A stretch of 64,000 nucleotides of DNA from a bacterium (GCA_004172935.1 SDZD01000036.1:1-64000), one strand, 5' to 3'; positions 15,216 through 24,447 are shown, counted from the stretch's first letter. The notes: generated by a model not told the origin, from the letters alone. Numbers and translations are program-made.

Positions 15216-15326
15216 TTGTGTTTGTTTCGGGGGAGCGTGCTTTATCAGGTCATTTTGAGCGGTTCGGCGCAGACGCTGGGGTTGCTTTCGGACCGCGAGT
15301 ATTTCAACTCCTTTCGGGCGGGGTGA
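15216..15326 (+). CDS. Possible 36-codon small ORF, TTG start
   Basis: A strong AGGAGG at 15201-15206 stands nine bases before TTG. The frame then reads through YQVILSGSAQTLGLLSDREY to TGA at 15324-15326. The composition looks coding but there is no other support. It could be the tail of a lost gene. Confidence 0.2.
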   Translation: MCLFRGSVLYQVILSGSAQTLGLLSDREYFNSFRAG

Positions 15327-15343
15327 GGAGAGATTTAAGAGGG

Positions 15344-15862
15344 TTAATTTTGTTCAGCTTCAAAACTCAGGCGTAGTGTTTTATAGGAGAGATAGAGGCG
15401 CATCGGATTTTGTGGTGAGCTTTGCATGTCGAATCGTTCGTAGAACGCTTTTGCTTCTTCATCTTTGGCATCTACAATGAAAAACCGGACGGGAGCAGCA
15501 CCGATTTGCATGACAACCCATGTGCGTTGCAATGCATCTATGAAAAGAGAACGACCTAAGCCAATACCCTGATAGCGAATATCTACTGCAAAGCGAGCCA
15601 TCAATATGGCGGGGATTGTGGAGGGCATACCGCGCCCCAGTTTTTTGGGGGCTTCTGTTTGTAACACCGAGACATGAGTCAATGTGTAATAGCCAATGCC
15701 CCTTTCTTCGTGTCTTACGACATACGTGCGCGACAACATCGCGTTTTGCTTGTCGAGCGCGTGAAGGCGCAGGAAATCGTTTAAAGGAGGTTTGCCACAA
15801 TCGAAGGACGACACCCATTGAAGAAAATTGCGTTTTTTCCGAAGTGCTTCTAATGGGTGAAT
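15344..15862 (-). CDS. GNAT acetyltransferase of the TacT toxin type, start uncertain
   Basis: From IHPLEALRKKRN onward this resembles GNAT toxins that acetylate aminoacyl-tRNA. It shows SSFDCGKPPLNDFLRLHALD, LSRTYVV, MARFAVDIRYQGIGLGRSLF with the acetyl-CoA loop (Q/R-x-x-G-x-G/A), and a C-terminal AFYERFDM. With the start placed at an ATT (15862) the length is 172 aa, typical for the family; the first normal start is GTG at 15814 (156 aa). It overlaps the end of the next GNAT gene by 13 bases. The usual ribbon-helix-helix antitoxin is not seen on either side. Toxin activity is an inference from the N-terminal motif. Confidence 0.75.
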   Translation of the reverse strand: MHPLEALRKKRNFLQWVSSFDCGKPPLNDFLRLHALDKQNAMLSRTYVVRHEERGIGYYTLTHVSVLQTEAPKKLGRGMPSTIPAILMARFAVDIRYQGIGLGRSLFIDALQRTWVVMQIGAAPVRFFIVDAKDEEAKAFYERFDMQSSPQNPMRLYLSYKTLRLSFEAEQN

Positions 15863-16413
15863 AAATTGGGGTGGAGTTTGTAGGTGACTTTTAGTACGGC
15901 GGTGTATTCGGGGAGTTCGGATTGTTTGGTGCCGACGGTTTCCATGAGTTTGAAGGCGGCGGTGTTGCTGTGGAGCAGGAAGGCTTGCCAGCGTTCGATG
16001 CCGACGGCGACGGCTGCGTTGGCGAGGGCTTTGAGGAGGTGTTTGCCGACGCCTTTGTTTTGCCACTGGTCGGCTACTGTGATGGCGACTTCGGCCATTG
16101 AGGTGTCGTATTGGTCGCGTATGCAGCGGGCTTCGGCGACGGGGTAGAGTTCGTTGCCGTCGGTATCGGTGAGTAGCAATACCAGGGCGATATGATTGAT
16201 ACCGTCGCAGTCAGTGAGGTAGCGTAGTTCGTCGGGGGATAAGGAGTGTTTGCCGTACAGGAAGCGTTGATAGCGGGCTTGAGGGGACAGGTTGTTGAGG
16301 GCCTCGATGAGCTGGGGGGCGCCATCGGGGCGGATGGGGCGAACTACTGCCAGAGTACCATCGGAGAGCGTGACGCGGATGGGATTTGTGGGGGTAGTGC
16401 CTGACTGGGCCAT
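15850..16413 (-). CDS. GNAT acetyltransferase, Pat-like
   Basis: The 187-aa cytoplasmic acetyltransferase resembles the GNAT domain of Pat-type protein acetyltransferases. It shows VRPIRPDGAPQLIEAL, LSPQARYQRFL, SPDELRYLTD, MAEVAITVADQWQNKGVGKH with the acetyl-CoA P-loop, and SNTAAFKLMETVG. The ATG gives a start just before the domain. Its last codons overlap the start of the TacT-like gene, so the two are one transcription unit. The substrate is not predictable. Confidence 0.85.
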   Translation of the reverse strand: MAQSGTTPTNPIRVTLSDGTLAVVRPIRPDGAPQLIEALNNLSPQARYQRFLYGKHSLSPDELRYLTDCDGINHIALVLLLTDTDGNELYPVAEARCIRDQYDTSMAEVAITVADQWQNKGVGKHLLKALANAAVAVGIERWQAFLLHSNTAAFKLMETVGTKQSELPEYTAVLKVTYKLHPNLFTH

Positions 16414-16686
16414 GTAAATAGTAGTTTCGCTGATGTGGTGGTTTGCTGCGCCGAGGCTGTGGTTTTTACATGGTAGAGAGGGGGCTGGCTTATGCCAATG
16501 GCCAAATTTGTGCTTAGTTGGGTTGGGAGTGCCACAGTTTCTGTTGGTATCGGCTGGATTGTAAAAATCTGAGAAAATTTTGCTGTTAATTTATATACAA
16601 ATCAGTTTTTTTTCGTGGTATATCAAATGGTTTCGTGATAGTATTTTTAGTGCTTCAGCTAAATTTTTATTTAAAGCTTTAGTGCT

Positions 16687-17481
16687 ATGAAATCTTATCC
16701 CTATTCCCACTCTTCCTATAAAGGATTTACCCTTATTGAGCTTCTGGTGGTTATCGCGATCATCGCGATTTTGGCAGCCATCCTCTTCCCTGTTTTTGGA
16801 CGCGCTCGCGAGAATGCGCGTAAAACTTCCTGTGCGAGCAACCTCAGACAAATGGGTTTAGGTTTGTTCCAGTACACACAGGATTACGACGACAAATATC
16901 CCATCAACGCAACCTACTCTTATTCCGGTGATTTGATTGGAAGCTATGGTGAGTGGATGGTTCGTCTTCAACCTTACGTCAAAAACGTGCAAATCTTTCG
17001 TTGCCCTTCCTTCCGCCGAGTTGATGTTGTCTCGTATACGGTGAATGGTGTGGCGACGGAATATCCGCGTATGTACAACTATGGCATCAACGAGTTCGTT
17101 TGCTCGAAGGGGAATGGTGCTGCTGATGACCGTACAGTGGGAGGATTTTTCAGTGGAAAAGTAGCACAGGCCTCGATGATGCCGATTATCGCTGATAGCA
17201 AGGTGCCGGTTTGGCCTGACTTAACCCGCGTGTACAACTCGGAAGATACCGGTGGTGCCTGGTATCAGGCGAGTGTCACACCCGATCCCCTCTTTACACG
17301 CCACATGGATGGGCAAAATATTTTGTATGCCGATGGGCACACCAAGTGGCAGAACACGAAGACCATCGCTTACAACCCCAACTCGACTGCCACCGCGCCC
17401 GCCGGAAGCCCTCCCGGTGCTGGGGATTCGAGCTATAAGTTTCTGGTGCCGTTCGTATGGAACGATCCTCGGCTTCAGTAG
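16687..17481 (+). CDS. DUF1559 pseudopilin with N-terminal methylation site
   Basis: This is a 264-aa type II/IV-pilin-like surface protein. The prepilin peptidase site KGFTLIE falls at residues 12-18 with Glu at +5. A hydrophobic helix (LLVVIAIIAILAAILFPVF) follows, then the ARENARKTSCASNLRQMGLG text typical of DUF1559. The H-X9-DG signature appears as RHMDGQNILYADGHTKW. Such genes are multicopy in Planctomycetota and Armatimonadota; their role is unknown but they are exported and membrane anchored. The upstream region 16414-16686 is AT-rich and has no other gene. A hairpin terminator follows. Confidence 0.92.
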   Translation: MKSYPYSHSSYKGFTLIELLVVIAIIAILAAILFPVFGRARENARKTSCASNLRQMGLGLFQYTQDYDDKYPINATYSYSGDLIGSYGEWMVRLQPYVKNVQIFRCPSFRRVDVVSYTVNGVATEYPRMYNYGINEFVCSKGNGAADDRTVGGFFSGKVAQASMMPIIADSKVPVWPDLTRVYNSEDTGGAWYQASVTPDPLFTRHMDGQNILYADGHTKWQNTKTIAYNPNSTATAPAGSPPGAGDSSYKFLVPFVWNDPRLQ

Positions 17482-17514
17482 GGGGTTGAGAATGCCCTCT
17501 TTGGGGCAAGAAAT

Positions 17515-17546
17515 AGCGCGCTTCTTATAGTAAGGAGCGCGCTTTC
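17515..17546 (+). terminator. Rho-independent terminator after the pseudopilin
   Basis: AGCGCGC and CTTA pair with TAAG and GCGCGCT, followed by TTTCG. It lies between convergent genes. Confidence 0.75.
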
Positions 17547-17548
17547 GT

Positions 17549-17953
17549 TTATATAAGCCAAGTGGTGGGCCAGAACTCGCGGGGGAAGTTGAGGCGCAGT
17601 TCTATTTGATCATGGGCTGAGAGGGGGTGATTGAGTTTGGACAGCACTTCTTCATCGTCAATGCCGAGACAGAAGAGGGCGCGGCTCATCAGTTCGCTGT
17701 ATTCGTGGTGGAGTCGCGGGGTGGTTACCCACCATTTGGTGTCGCGCCATGTCAACATGCAGTCGTGAATGCCGCCATTACCGACGCGAAAGTGGCTGAC
17801 CTTTCCATTAGGGTTGATGCGCCACACTACTTCTAAGTCGGCTTTTGTCCCCGAAAAAAGCGAGGCTGTCGAGTTCATGAACCAGACATCTTCGGCCCAG
17901 TTATCGAGGCCGAACGCCGCCGCGACTCGCGCGGCCTCCCATTCGATAGTTAT
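17549..17953 (-). CDS. Hypothetical protein, probable non-AUG start
   Basis: A conventional ATG at 17878 gives 109 aa (MNSTASLFSG onward). The frame stays open upstream with protein-like text (WEAARVAAAFGLDNWAEDVW) until just after a perfect AAGGAGGAGG at 17960-17969. The in-frame codon at the right distance is ATA (17951-17953), which gives 134 aa. A two-codon GTG-AAA-TAA mini-frame also begins behind the same Shine-Dalgarno. The product has no signal peptide or membrane helix and I recognise no family. Confidence 0.55.
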   Translation of the reverse strand: MTIEWEAARVAAAFGLDNWAEDVWFMNSTASLFSGTKADLEVVWRINPNGKVSHFRVGNGGIHDCMLTWRDTKWWVTTPRLHHEYSELMSRALFCLGIDDEEVLSKLNHPLSAHDQIELRLNFPREFWPTTWLI

Positions 17954-18145
17954 TTCACACCTCCTCCTTATACCTTTTTGTTACGTCTAAATGAAGCAAC
18001 CTGACAGCCAATCGTTGCCACAAAGCAGATGAAATGTGAGGGGGTGTTGAGTAGTGTGGCTTTGCTTTGTTTGACAAGGTCGGGCCGCATTTGAGGCATG
18101 ACTGGCGCGTTTTATGCGACCCTGCGGTGTTTTTCAGCGGAGCCT

Positions 18146-18826
18146 ATGTTTAAAGCCAAACACTCGAACCTTATCTTCACCCAGTACGAGCATCAGAAAC
18201 TATCGGGAGTTTTGGCGTTATTGTGGGGTAATGAAGAGTTCGAGGCGCCGCCTTGCTCATTCGAGTCTTTCGTGAAGGGCGTGGCATTGCACGACCGGGG
18301 GTATGAGACGTTCGATAATCTGTCGATTGGCGAAATCAGCGAGGAAGAATGGCTCAAGGTTTCGCGCAAGGGTTTCTTCCTTCAGTACGATGACGCCATC
18401 GCGGATGTCATCGCCAAAAAGCACATCTTGAGATTGGCGCAGAGATCGGACCATCAGGATGACGAATCGGTAGCGCTCATTGAGGCGATGGTTGCTTCGA
18501 TTGAGGGGCTGATACGAGATAAGGCGTTGGACGTGAATATGCTGGCTTTCATCGACCGCATCACTGATTTATGCGACTCGATTTCGTTCGATTTCTGCTT
18601 TCAGAATTATGGGACGGAAAGCGTCGAGGTTCAGTCTACGTTTGGCGATGAGAAGTTGACTCGCGTCGAGTACACGTTGGGTGCCGACAACATCATCAAG
18701 ATTTCGCCGTGGCCGCTGTCAGTGCCGCATTACGAGGGTTATCTCATCGCGTATCAAGCCGAGGGATTTCCTGGAAAACTGGAGCCGGAAATCATCCGCT
18801 ATACGCTTCGTGGAGAGTGGGAGTAG
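18146..18826 (+). CDS. DUF3891-like protein
   Basis: The 226-aa cytoplasmic protein contains QYEHQKLSGVLALLWG near the N-terminus. GVALHDRGYETFDN follows, with a central His-Asp pair, and then DRITDLCDSISFDFC. The HD-like arrangement and length fit DUF3891, a family of unknown activity that resembles HD-type hydrolases. I chose the ATG at 18146; an earlier in-frame start at 18098 adds 16 residues of poor quality. It stands alone. Confidence 0.65.
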   Translation: MFKAKHSNLIFTQYEHQKLSGVLALLWGNEEFEAPPCSFESFVKGVALHDRGYETFDNLSIGEISEEEWLKVSRKGFFLQYDDAIADVIAKKHILRLAQRSDHQDDESVALIEAMVASIEGLIRDKALDVNMLAFIDRITDLCDSISFDFCFQNYGTESVEVQSTFGDEKLTRVEYTLGADNIIKISPWPLSVPHYEGYLIAYQAEGFPGKLEPEIIRYTLRGEWE

Positions 18827-19576
18827 AACGGTTTGATAAGATTTTCTAGCGCTGCGCAAAGTTGTCTATTTGTGGCAAATTGGTGTATTCATCTACATCG
18901 AAAATGCGGGTATTAAGACGTGAGTAGGCGATGTATAGCAACTCGCCAGATAGAGTTGGAACTGCAAAAATAGCCGTCTTTGATTTGTGACCACACTGTT
19001 CCGTTCGCAGGTTAGGTAGTAGGCTGTGTCTTACTGAAATATTATGCTCGTCCTTCGCATTTCCCTTGGTTTTGCTTTGCTTACAGGATTTGCGTTGCAT
19101 CTCACTGACGAGGAGGCGGGAAAGCCATTATGCTTTCGCTCTGGCGGTTTTTAGGCTTATTCGCGTTCTGGGGGCAACCCACTTGGCGAGGTGTGTTGGT
19201 AGTCGGTATACATCGTGGCTCTTCATTCTCTGAATCTAATGGGCACAGTTTTTTTTGATGTATTTGTAATGCAGTGCGGATGCCTTGTGAAGCGATAACA
19301 GTGGGAATTGCCGTTGGCAATTTCTGTTAATTATTAAAGGTTCGCGCTGAAAAAGAGATGTTTATTTTTTTACTATTATGAAGTAATAGTGATTGCCTGC
19401 GTAAGGGAAATGCCCAGAACCGAGATTTCAAGGAAATGACCGATTGCAAAATAAATCAATATGGTTAAAATCATGTCGACTCAAACGTGGCAATGGGATA
19501 TTGTTGATGCTGTATTATTTATCGATCTACTCCCAGTGCAACAAAATGCGTTTCCATTTGTCTTGATATATTCCAC
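18827..19576. other. Gene-poor 750-base interval
   Basis: I find no gene I can support. The longest minus-strand frame is 84 codons at 18846-19100. It is Lys/Asn-rich at its start and could be a small unknown protein, but it has no motif or clear ribosome site. The segment nearest 19577 is AT-rich and probably holds the promoter of the surface protein gene. Confidence 0.5.
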
Positions 19577-22500
19577 ATGAAATCCCGACTCTTATCCTCA
19601 CGAAAGCATCCGCTCGTGGTGCCTAGTCTTCTCTTCAGTTCGTCAAAAGTACGCCCTTTGGTTGTGTCCAGTGTTGCTTTGGCGTTTCTGGGCGCCGCGC
19701 AAGTTTCGGCTCATGCTGCTTCGCCCGTTGTGACTGGCGTGACGATCACTTCATCCAACCCGAAGATATTCACCAACTCGACTTTGACAGCTACTCCTGC
19801 TGCCACTGATAGCGATGGCGACTCCTTGACCTTCACCTATCAGTGGATCAAGAATGGCAGCGACCTTGTCGGCGAGACCGCTTCGACGCTCAACCTTGCA
19901 ACTGCTGGAAACGGCGACAAGGGCGACCAAATCAGCGTGCGCGTTGTGGCTAACGATGGCACCACCAACAGCGCGCCCTTCACTTCGGCTGCTGTTGTAG
20001 TCGTGAACTCTGGCCCGACGGTGACTGGCGTCAACATCACTCCGACCAACCCAACCACCAACGTTATCTTGACTGCCCACGGCAGCGGCACTGATCCCGA
20101 TGGAGATACCCTCAAATTTCTCTATATCTGGATGAAGAACGGAGTTGAACTCCCCAATGAAAAAAGCCAGACGCTAGACCTCTCCAAGCCGGGCAACGGT
20201 GACGTTGGCGATGTTCTCACGGTTTTGGTGAAAGCACAGGATGGTAGCGCGACCAGTGCGCCGCTCACTTCGTCTGGTGTTACTGTTGTTGTTGCACCGA
20301 ACAATGTTCCGGTCATTTCGAGTGTGACTATCACTCCGCCTAACCCCACAACCACCACGTTGCTGACGGCGGTGCCGTCAGCGATGGATGCTGATAACGA
20401 CCCCTTGACCTTCACCTACCAGTGGATCAAGAACGGTAGCGACCTTGTCGGCGAGACCGCTTCGACGCTCGACCTTGCGACAGCGGGCAACGGCGATAGG
20501 GGCGACCAAATCAGCGTGCGTGTTGTGGCCAACGATCTCCAAGATAGCAGCGCACCATTCACTTCGTCTACGACGACAATTATCAACGCTGGCCCGACCG
20601 TGAGCAACGCCACCATCACGCCAGCTAATCCGACCACTAATTCGCTGTTGACGATCAATGCCACTGCCTCCGACCCAGATGGTGATTCGACCTTCTTCGC
20701 CTATGTATGGATGAAGAACGGCATCGAAATCCAGGGCGAGATAACCAACACGCTCAATCTTGCGACAGCGGGTAATGGTGATAAGGGCGATGTCATTACG
20801 GCAATCGTTAAAGCCAAAGATGGCAGTGCGTCCAGCGCTCCTTTCTATCCGGCCAGTGTTACCATTGCTAACACCGCTCCTATGTTGGGTAGTGTGACTA
20901 TCGCGCCAATAAGCCCGACCACCAACTCGTTGCTGACAGCGACTGTATCTGCAACGGATGCCGATGGCGATGCGGTTCAGAACAGCTACCAGTGGGCTAA
21001 GAATGGCACTGACATTGTCGGTGCCACTGGTGCCACGCTTGATTTGAGCGTGGCTGGCAATGGCGACAAGGGCGATAGCATCACCGTTCGCGTTGTGGCT
21101 ACCGATGGCTCCTCCAGCAGCGCGCCTGTCACTTCGTCGCCTGTTGTTGTAGCTAACAGCGCTCCTGTGGTGAGCAGCGTGACCATTACGCCTACCAATC
21201 CAACCACCAACTCGCTGTTGACAGCGACTGTATCTGCAACGGATGCCGATGGCGATGCGACTCAAAACAGCTATCAGTGGGCCAAGAATGGCACTGACAT
21301 TGTCGGTGCTACTGGCAGCACGCTCGATTTGAGCGTTGCGGGTAACGGCGACAAGGGCGACGTTATCACCGTTGCTGCCTTCGCTGCTGATGGCACCGTT
21401 AGCAGTTCTACAGTGATTTCGGCTGGTGTTATCGTTGGTAATACCGCGCCGGTACTCAGCAGCGTGACCGTTGCGCCTACCAATCCAACCACCAACTCGA
21501 CTCTGACAGCTACTCCGGCTGCGACCGACATTGATGGCGATGGCATTCAGTTCAGCTACCAGTGGAAGAAGAACGGCACCAACATTTCTGGTGCAATTGG
21601 CAACACGCTCGATTTGAGCGTTGCTGGCAATGGAGACCATGGCGATGTCATCACCGTGGAGGTATTTGCCACTGATGGAACTGCCAACAGCTCGACCATC
21701 ACTTCGGCTGGCGTCACCGTTGGCAATACGCTACCTTCCATCAGTAGCGTTACCCTGACACCCACTGCGCCTATCACGACCGATATTCTCACTGCTAACG
21801 TTGTTACTACCGATGTGGATGGCGACAGCCCGACCTATACCTACGTGTGGAGCAAGAACGGCAACGTTATCGCTGGCGAAACTGGCCCAACGCTTGACCT
21901 GAGCGTGGCAGGCAATGGCGACGACAATGATGTCATCACGGTGACGGTAACTGCCAACGATGGCACTGGTGACAGCGCTCCTGTGACCTCGTCCTCGGTG
22001 ACTGTACTCAACTTTGCGCCGACCGTTTCGGCGGTTACTCCAGTGGGAGCCACGGACATGTCGGGTAGCGCGCGCACCTTCACGGTGACAGTGACCGATG
22101 GCAACGGCCCCAAAGATGTCAAAGAGATTTGGCTGCTGGCTAACACCCGTTTGAACTGGGGCGAAGGCGCCACGTTCATCTACGTGCCGAGTGCTTCGTC
22201 GCCTACCGATGGATTGCTGTACTTGCGTCGCGGCGATTCCTTCTTGCCTCCGATTACAGTCGGAACGGGTTCCAGCGCTTCGGCTATTTTGGACAACGGC
22301 GCTGTGCGCGTCGTTGGCAACCAAGTTTCGGTGAACGTGGTGGGTAACGCCATCACGCTTTCGATTCCGGCAGTTGTTCGCGATGGCTTGATCGGAGCGA
22401 ACACGTTGTACGCTCGCGTAATCGACCGTTCGGGCGTCACCGACCCAGCTGCTTTGTCGGGCGATATGGGGTTTGTGTCCTTCGGTTCTTACACGGTGAC

Positions 22501-23062
22501 GCCGCAATTCGCGACTGGAACCAACAGCGCGCCGATTATCGGCAAACTGACCCCGGTTACGACCAACTCTTCGCTGATGGGCGCCAGCAGCTCTGCGGTT
22601 GCGCAGAAGTTCGGCTTCTTCGTTGGCGATGCTGACGGCGTTGGCGACATCGACAGCGTATGGTTCCTTGTTAACAAGCAACTCAACTGGACGAACAGCG
22701 CGACCATCATCTATGTTCCTCGCACTCGCCGCCTGTACTTGCGTTCCGACGATGGCAATAGCTTCATCGGTGGCGCCCAAATCGGCACCACTGGCATCCT
22801 TGAGAACTCGCAGGTGCGTATTGATCTCTCGCAGATCAAATTGACACTGTTGGGCGATGGTAAGAATCTGGGGCTAACCTTGTTCTTGCAGGCGAAGACT
22901 GGTCTGATCGGCCAGAATAAAGTCTGGATACGTGTGCAAGACAATTCGGGCGCTACTCCTACCGACGGCGACGCAATGGGCTATGTTCAAAAGGGCACTT
23001 GGAACGTTGTTCCCGGCACTGCTCCAGCCCCGTCCGCGAACACGTCGAACGGCAACTCCTAA
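19577..23062 (+). CDS. 1161-aa secreted protein with eight Ig-like repeats
   Basis: A long signal peptide (SSVALAFLGAAQVSAHA near residues 31-47) is followed by eight repeats of about 95 residues. Each has SVTITPTNPTTNSLLTATV, ATDADGD, YQWAKNGTDIVG, LDLSVAGNGDKGD and VRVVATDG. Repeats 5 and 6 are nearly identical at the DNA level, so they duplicated recently. Two C-terminal modules of about 140 residues follow (WLLANTRLNWGEGATFIYVP and WFLVNKQLNWTNSATIIYVP). The same module ends the SGNH hydrolase at 4308-6464. The Asp-rich turns suggest calcium binding. It is probably a cell-surface stalk or adhesin. No sortase or other anchor signal is visible. Confidence 0.88.
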   Translation: MKSRLLSSRKHPLVVPSLLFSSSKVRPLVVSSVALAFLGAAQVSAHAASPVVTGVTITSSNPKIFTNSTLTATPAATDSDGDSLTFTYQWIKNGSDLVGETASTLNLATAGNGDKGDQISVRVVANDGTTNSAPFTSAAVVVVNSGPTVTGVNITPTNPTTNVILTAHGSGTDPDGDTLKFLYIWMKNGVELPNEKSQTLDLSKPGNGDVGDVLTVLVKAQDGSATSAPLTSSGVTVVVAPNNVPVISSVTITPPNPTTTTLLTAVPSAMDADNDPLTFTYQWIKNGSDLVGETASTLDLATAGNGDRGDQISVRVVANDLQDSSAPFTSSTTTIINAGPTVSNATITPANPTTNSLLTINATASDPDGDSTFFAYVWMKNGIEIQGEITNTLNLATAGNGDKGDVITAIVKAKDGSASSAPFYPASVTIANTAPMLGSVTIAPISPTTNSLLTATVSATDADGDAVQNSYQWAKNGTDIVGATGATLDLSVAGNGDKGDSITVRVVATDGSSSSAPVTSSPVVVANSAPVVSSVTITPTNPTTNSLLTATVSATDADGDATQNSYQWAKNGTDIVGATGSTLDLSVAGNGDKGDVITVAAFAADGTVSSSTVISAGVIVGNTAPVLSSVTVAPTNPTTNSTLTATPAATDIDGDGIQFSYQWKKNGTNISGAIGNTLDLSVAGNGDHGDVITVEVFATDGTANSSTITSAGVTVGNTLPSISSVTLTPTAPITTDILTANVVTTDVDGDSPTYTYVWSKNGNVIAGETGPTLDLSVAGNGDDNDVITVTVTANDGTGDSAPVTSSSVTVLNFAPTVSAVTPVGATDMSGSARTFTVTVTDGNGPKDVKEIWLLANTRLNWGEGATFIYVPSASSPTDGLLYLRRGDSFLPPITVGTGSSASAILDNGAVRVVGNQVSVNVVGNAITLSIPAVVRDGLIGANTLYARVIDRSGVTDPAALSGDMGFVSFGSYTVTPQFATGTNSAPIIGKLTPVTTNSSLMGASSSAVAQKFGFFVGDADGVGDIDSVWFLVNKQLNWTNSATIIYVPRTRRLYLRSDDGNSFIGGAQIGTTGILENSQVRIDLSQIKLTLLGDGKNLGLTLFLQAKTGLIGQNKVWIRVQDNSGATPTDGDAMGYVQKGTWNVVPGTAPAPSANTSNGNS

Positions 23063-23072
23063 TCGACCTTAT

Positions 23073-23112
23073 AAAAAAGCGCGCTCCTCAGCCGAGGGGC
23101 GCGCTTTTTTGT
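23073..23112 (+). terminator. Strong hairpin terminator
   Basis: AAAAAAGCGCGC pairs with GCGCGCTTTTTT around a CCTC/GAGG inner stem, ten bases after the stop of the Ig-repeat gene. Confidence 0.9.
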
Positions 23113-23183
23113 TGTCAGCAGCAGCAAGGAATTTCTCGTTTCTCCCTCACCTCGCCATAAATGCGGAGTTACTTGAAAGCGCG

Positions 23184-23750
23184 TTAATTGCTGCGCGGTT
23201 TGGTAGGGAAGGCCAGCATGTGGTAGGTAACAGTCGCGAAGGGCAGCATGGCGATTTGCTGGAAGTCGAGTTTGCGCTGGTGGGCGGCGAGTGAGCGGGC
23301 GTTACGGATGTCGATGAAGGTGATGCCGAAATCGAAGCGCGGCGCGTAGTGTGCCCGGATGGTTTTGACCACGAGTTGCAATACGCCCTGTCCGCGAAAA
23401 TTGCCCGCCACGCATACTGGGCCATATTGGAACGAGTTATCGGCCCGCACGGTGCGACCATCGACTTCGGCGGGCAGTTTGGCTTTGGCGGCGCGCTGGA
23501 AGGGGCCATCGCCGTAAAAATCCCAGCCGTTAGCACAGGCATAGGCGGCCAGATTACCGTCAGCGTCGCGCACTACCCAGATGCCCTGCTCGGCGCTCAT
23601 GTGTTGCAGGGTTTCGGGCGAAAGTTGGGTGGTGACGAAACCATCAGCGAGGGATTCCTCTGGGAGCGCCGACAGGTGGTTTTGTTCCTGAAGAGCCAGA
23701 ACATCGGCGAAGTCGTCGGCTTGTGCGAGGGCTATGGAAAATGAAGGCAC
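23184..23750 (-). CDS. GNAT family acetyltransferase
   Basis: The 188-aa cytoplasmic protein begins FSIALAQADDFADVLALQEQ, as many GNAT enzymes do. A core of VVRDADGNLAAYACANGWDF, YGPVCVAGNFRGQGVLQLVV (acetyl-CoA loop FRGQGV) and FIDIRNARSLAAHQRKLDF follows. The substrate is unknown. It is the only gene between two convergent neighbours. Confidence 0.8.
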   Translation of the reverse strand: MPSFSIALAQADDFADVLALQEQNHLSALPEESLADGFVTTQLSPETLQHMSAEQGIWVVRDADGNLAAYACANGWDFYGDGPFQRAAKAKLPAEVDGRTVRADNSFQYGPVCVAGNFRGQGVLQLVVKTIRAHYAPRFDFGITFIDIRNARSLAAHQRKLDFQQIAMLPFATVTYHMLAFPTKPRSN

Positions 23751-23952
23751 ACAGAGAGTTTTCCATTTCGCGTTCAGCGAACGGCGGGTGTGAGTGCAGG
23801 AAATGGCGTTTACCCGCTGTCCTGTTCGGTAATGCTGTCATTTCGGGGGAAAGATGAAACCGCTGCCGACGGATATGTGTGGCTGTTATTGCATCGTTAC
23901 CACATGGGGTTTGTCGCGTAGGTGGCGTTGTGATGAAGTCAACTCCGACAAA

Positions 23953-24447
23953 ATGAGTTCCGTCTACTTCCAGTTCTACTACGATGATGGTAGCATCAGG
24001 CCGTTTGATGCCGATGTTGCCTCGTCGACTAATCCAGTTCAACTGGAGGCGCCCGCTGTTATGACCTATGGGCTGTTCGATATTTTCGAACTTACCCCCG
24101 AAGAGTTGGGTGATGCGGGGCTGGTGGGGCCAGCGTTTTTGCCGGCGTTCATTGTGCAGTACGCCGAGATTGCCGAGGCGGATGGTGAGCCGCTCGAAGG
24201 ATTGGGAATCGAGCCGAACATTTATTGGGATAGCGCGACGATTCCGGTCGAGCCGTCGCAGTTGAAAGTGTGGGCGCATGGATGGCTGGAAAGCCTGCAA
24301 CGCATGAATGATTCGCAGCGCAAAGAGGTGTTGCCCTTCCACTGGAAAACGATTGATGAGGTTTTCAAGTCGCTGGGCGAATTGATGAACCAAGCCGAGT
24401 GCGCTCGCAATAATAACGTCGGGATGATGCTTTTCATCGCGTGGTGA
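23953..24447 (+). CDS. Hypothetical protein, acidic
   Basis: The 164-aa acidic cytoplasmic protein has the text VYFQFYYDDGSIRPFDAD, VMTYGLFDIFELTPEELG and LHW-type aromatic residues, with no family I recognise. I chose the ATG at 23953, since the upstream in-frame ATG (23854) adds Cys- and Arg-rich text unlike the rest. A terminator follows at once. Confidence 0.55.
   Translation: MSSVYFQFYYDDGSIRPFDADVASSTNPVQLEAPAVMTYGLFDIFELTPEELGDAGLVGPAFLPAFIVQYAEIAEADGEPLEGLGIEPNIYWDSATIPVEPSQLKVWAHGWLESLQRMNDSQRKEVLPFHWKTIDEVFKSLGELMNQAECARNNNVGMMLFIAW

Noticed and set aside
15863..16066. N-terminal extension of the TacT-like frame
   Set aside because: Gln/Arg/Pro-rich text that is an out-of-frame reading of the Pat-like GNAT gene; the real domain begins near 15862.
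18846..19320. Two small minus-strand frames (84 and 72 codons)
   Set aside because: No ribosome site, motif or neighbour support; described as a gene-poor interval instead.
20378..22780. Two long minus-strand frames (420 and 349 codons)
   Set aside because: They mirror the Ig-repeat coding pattern in reverse. Repetitive GC-biased codons keep antisense frames open.
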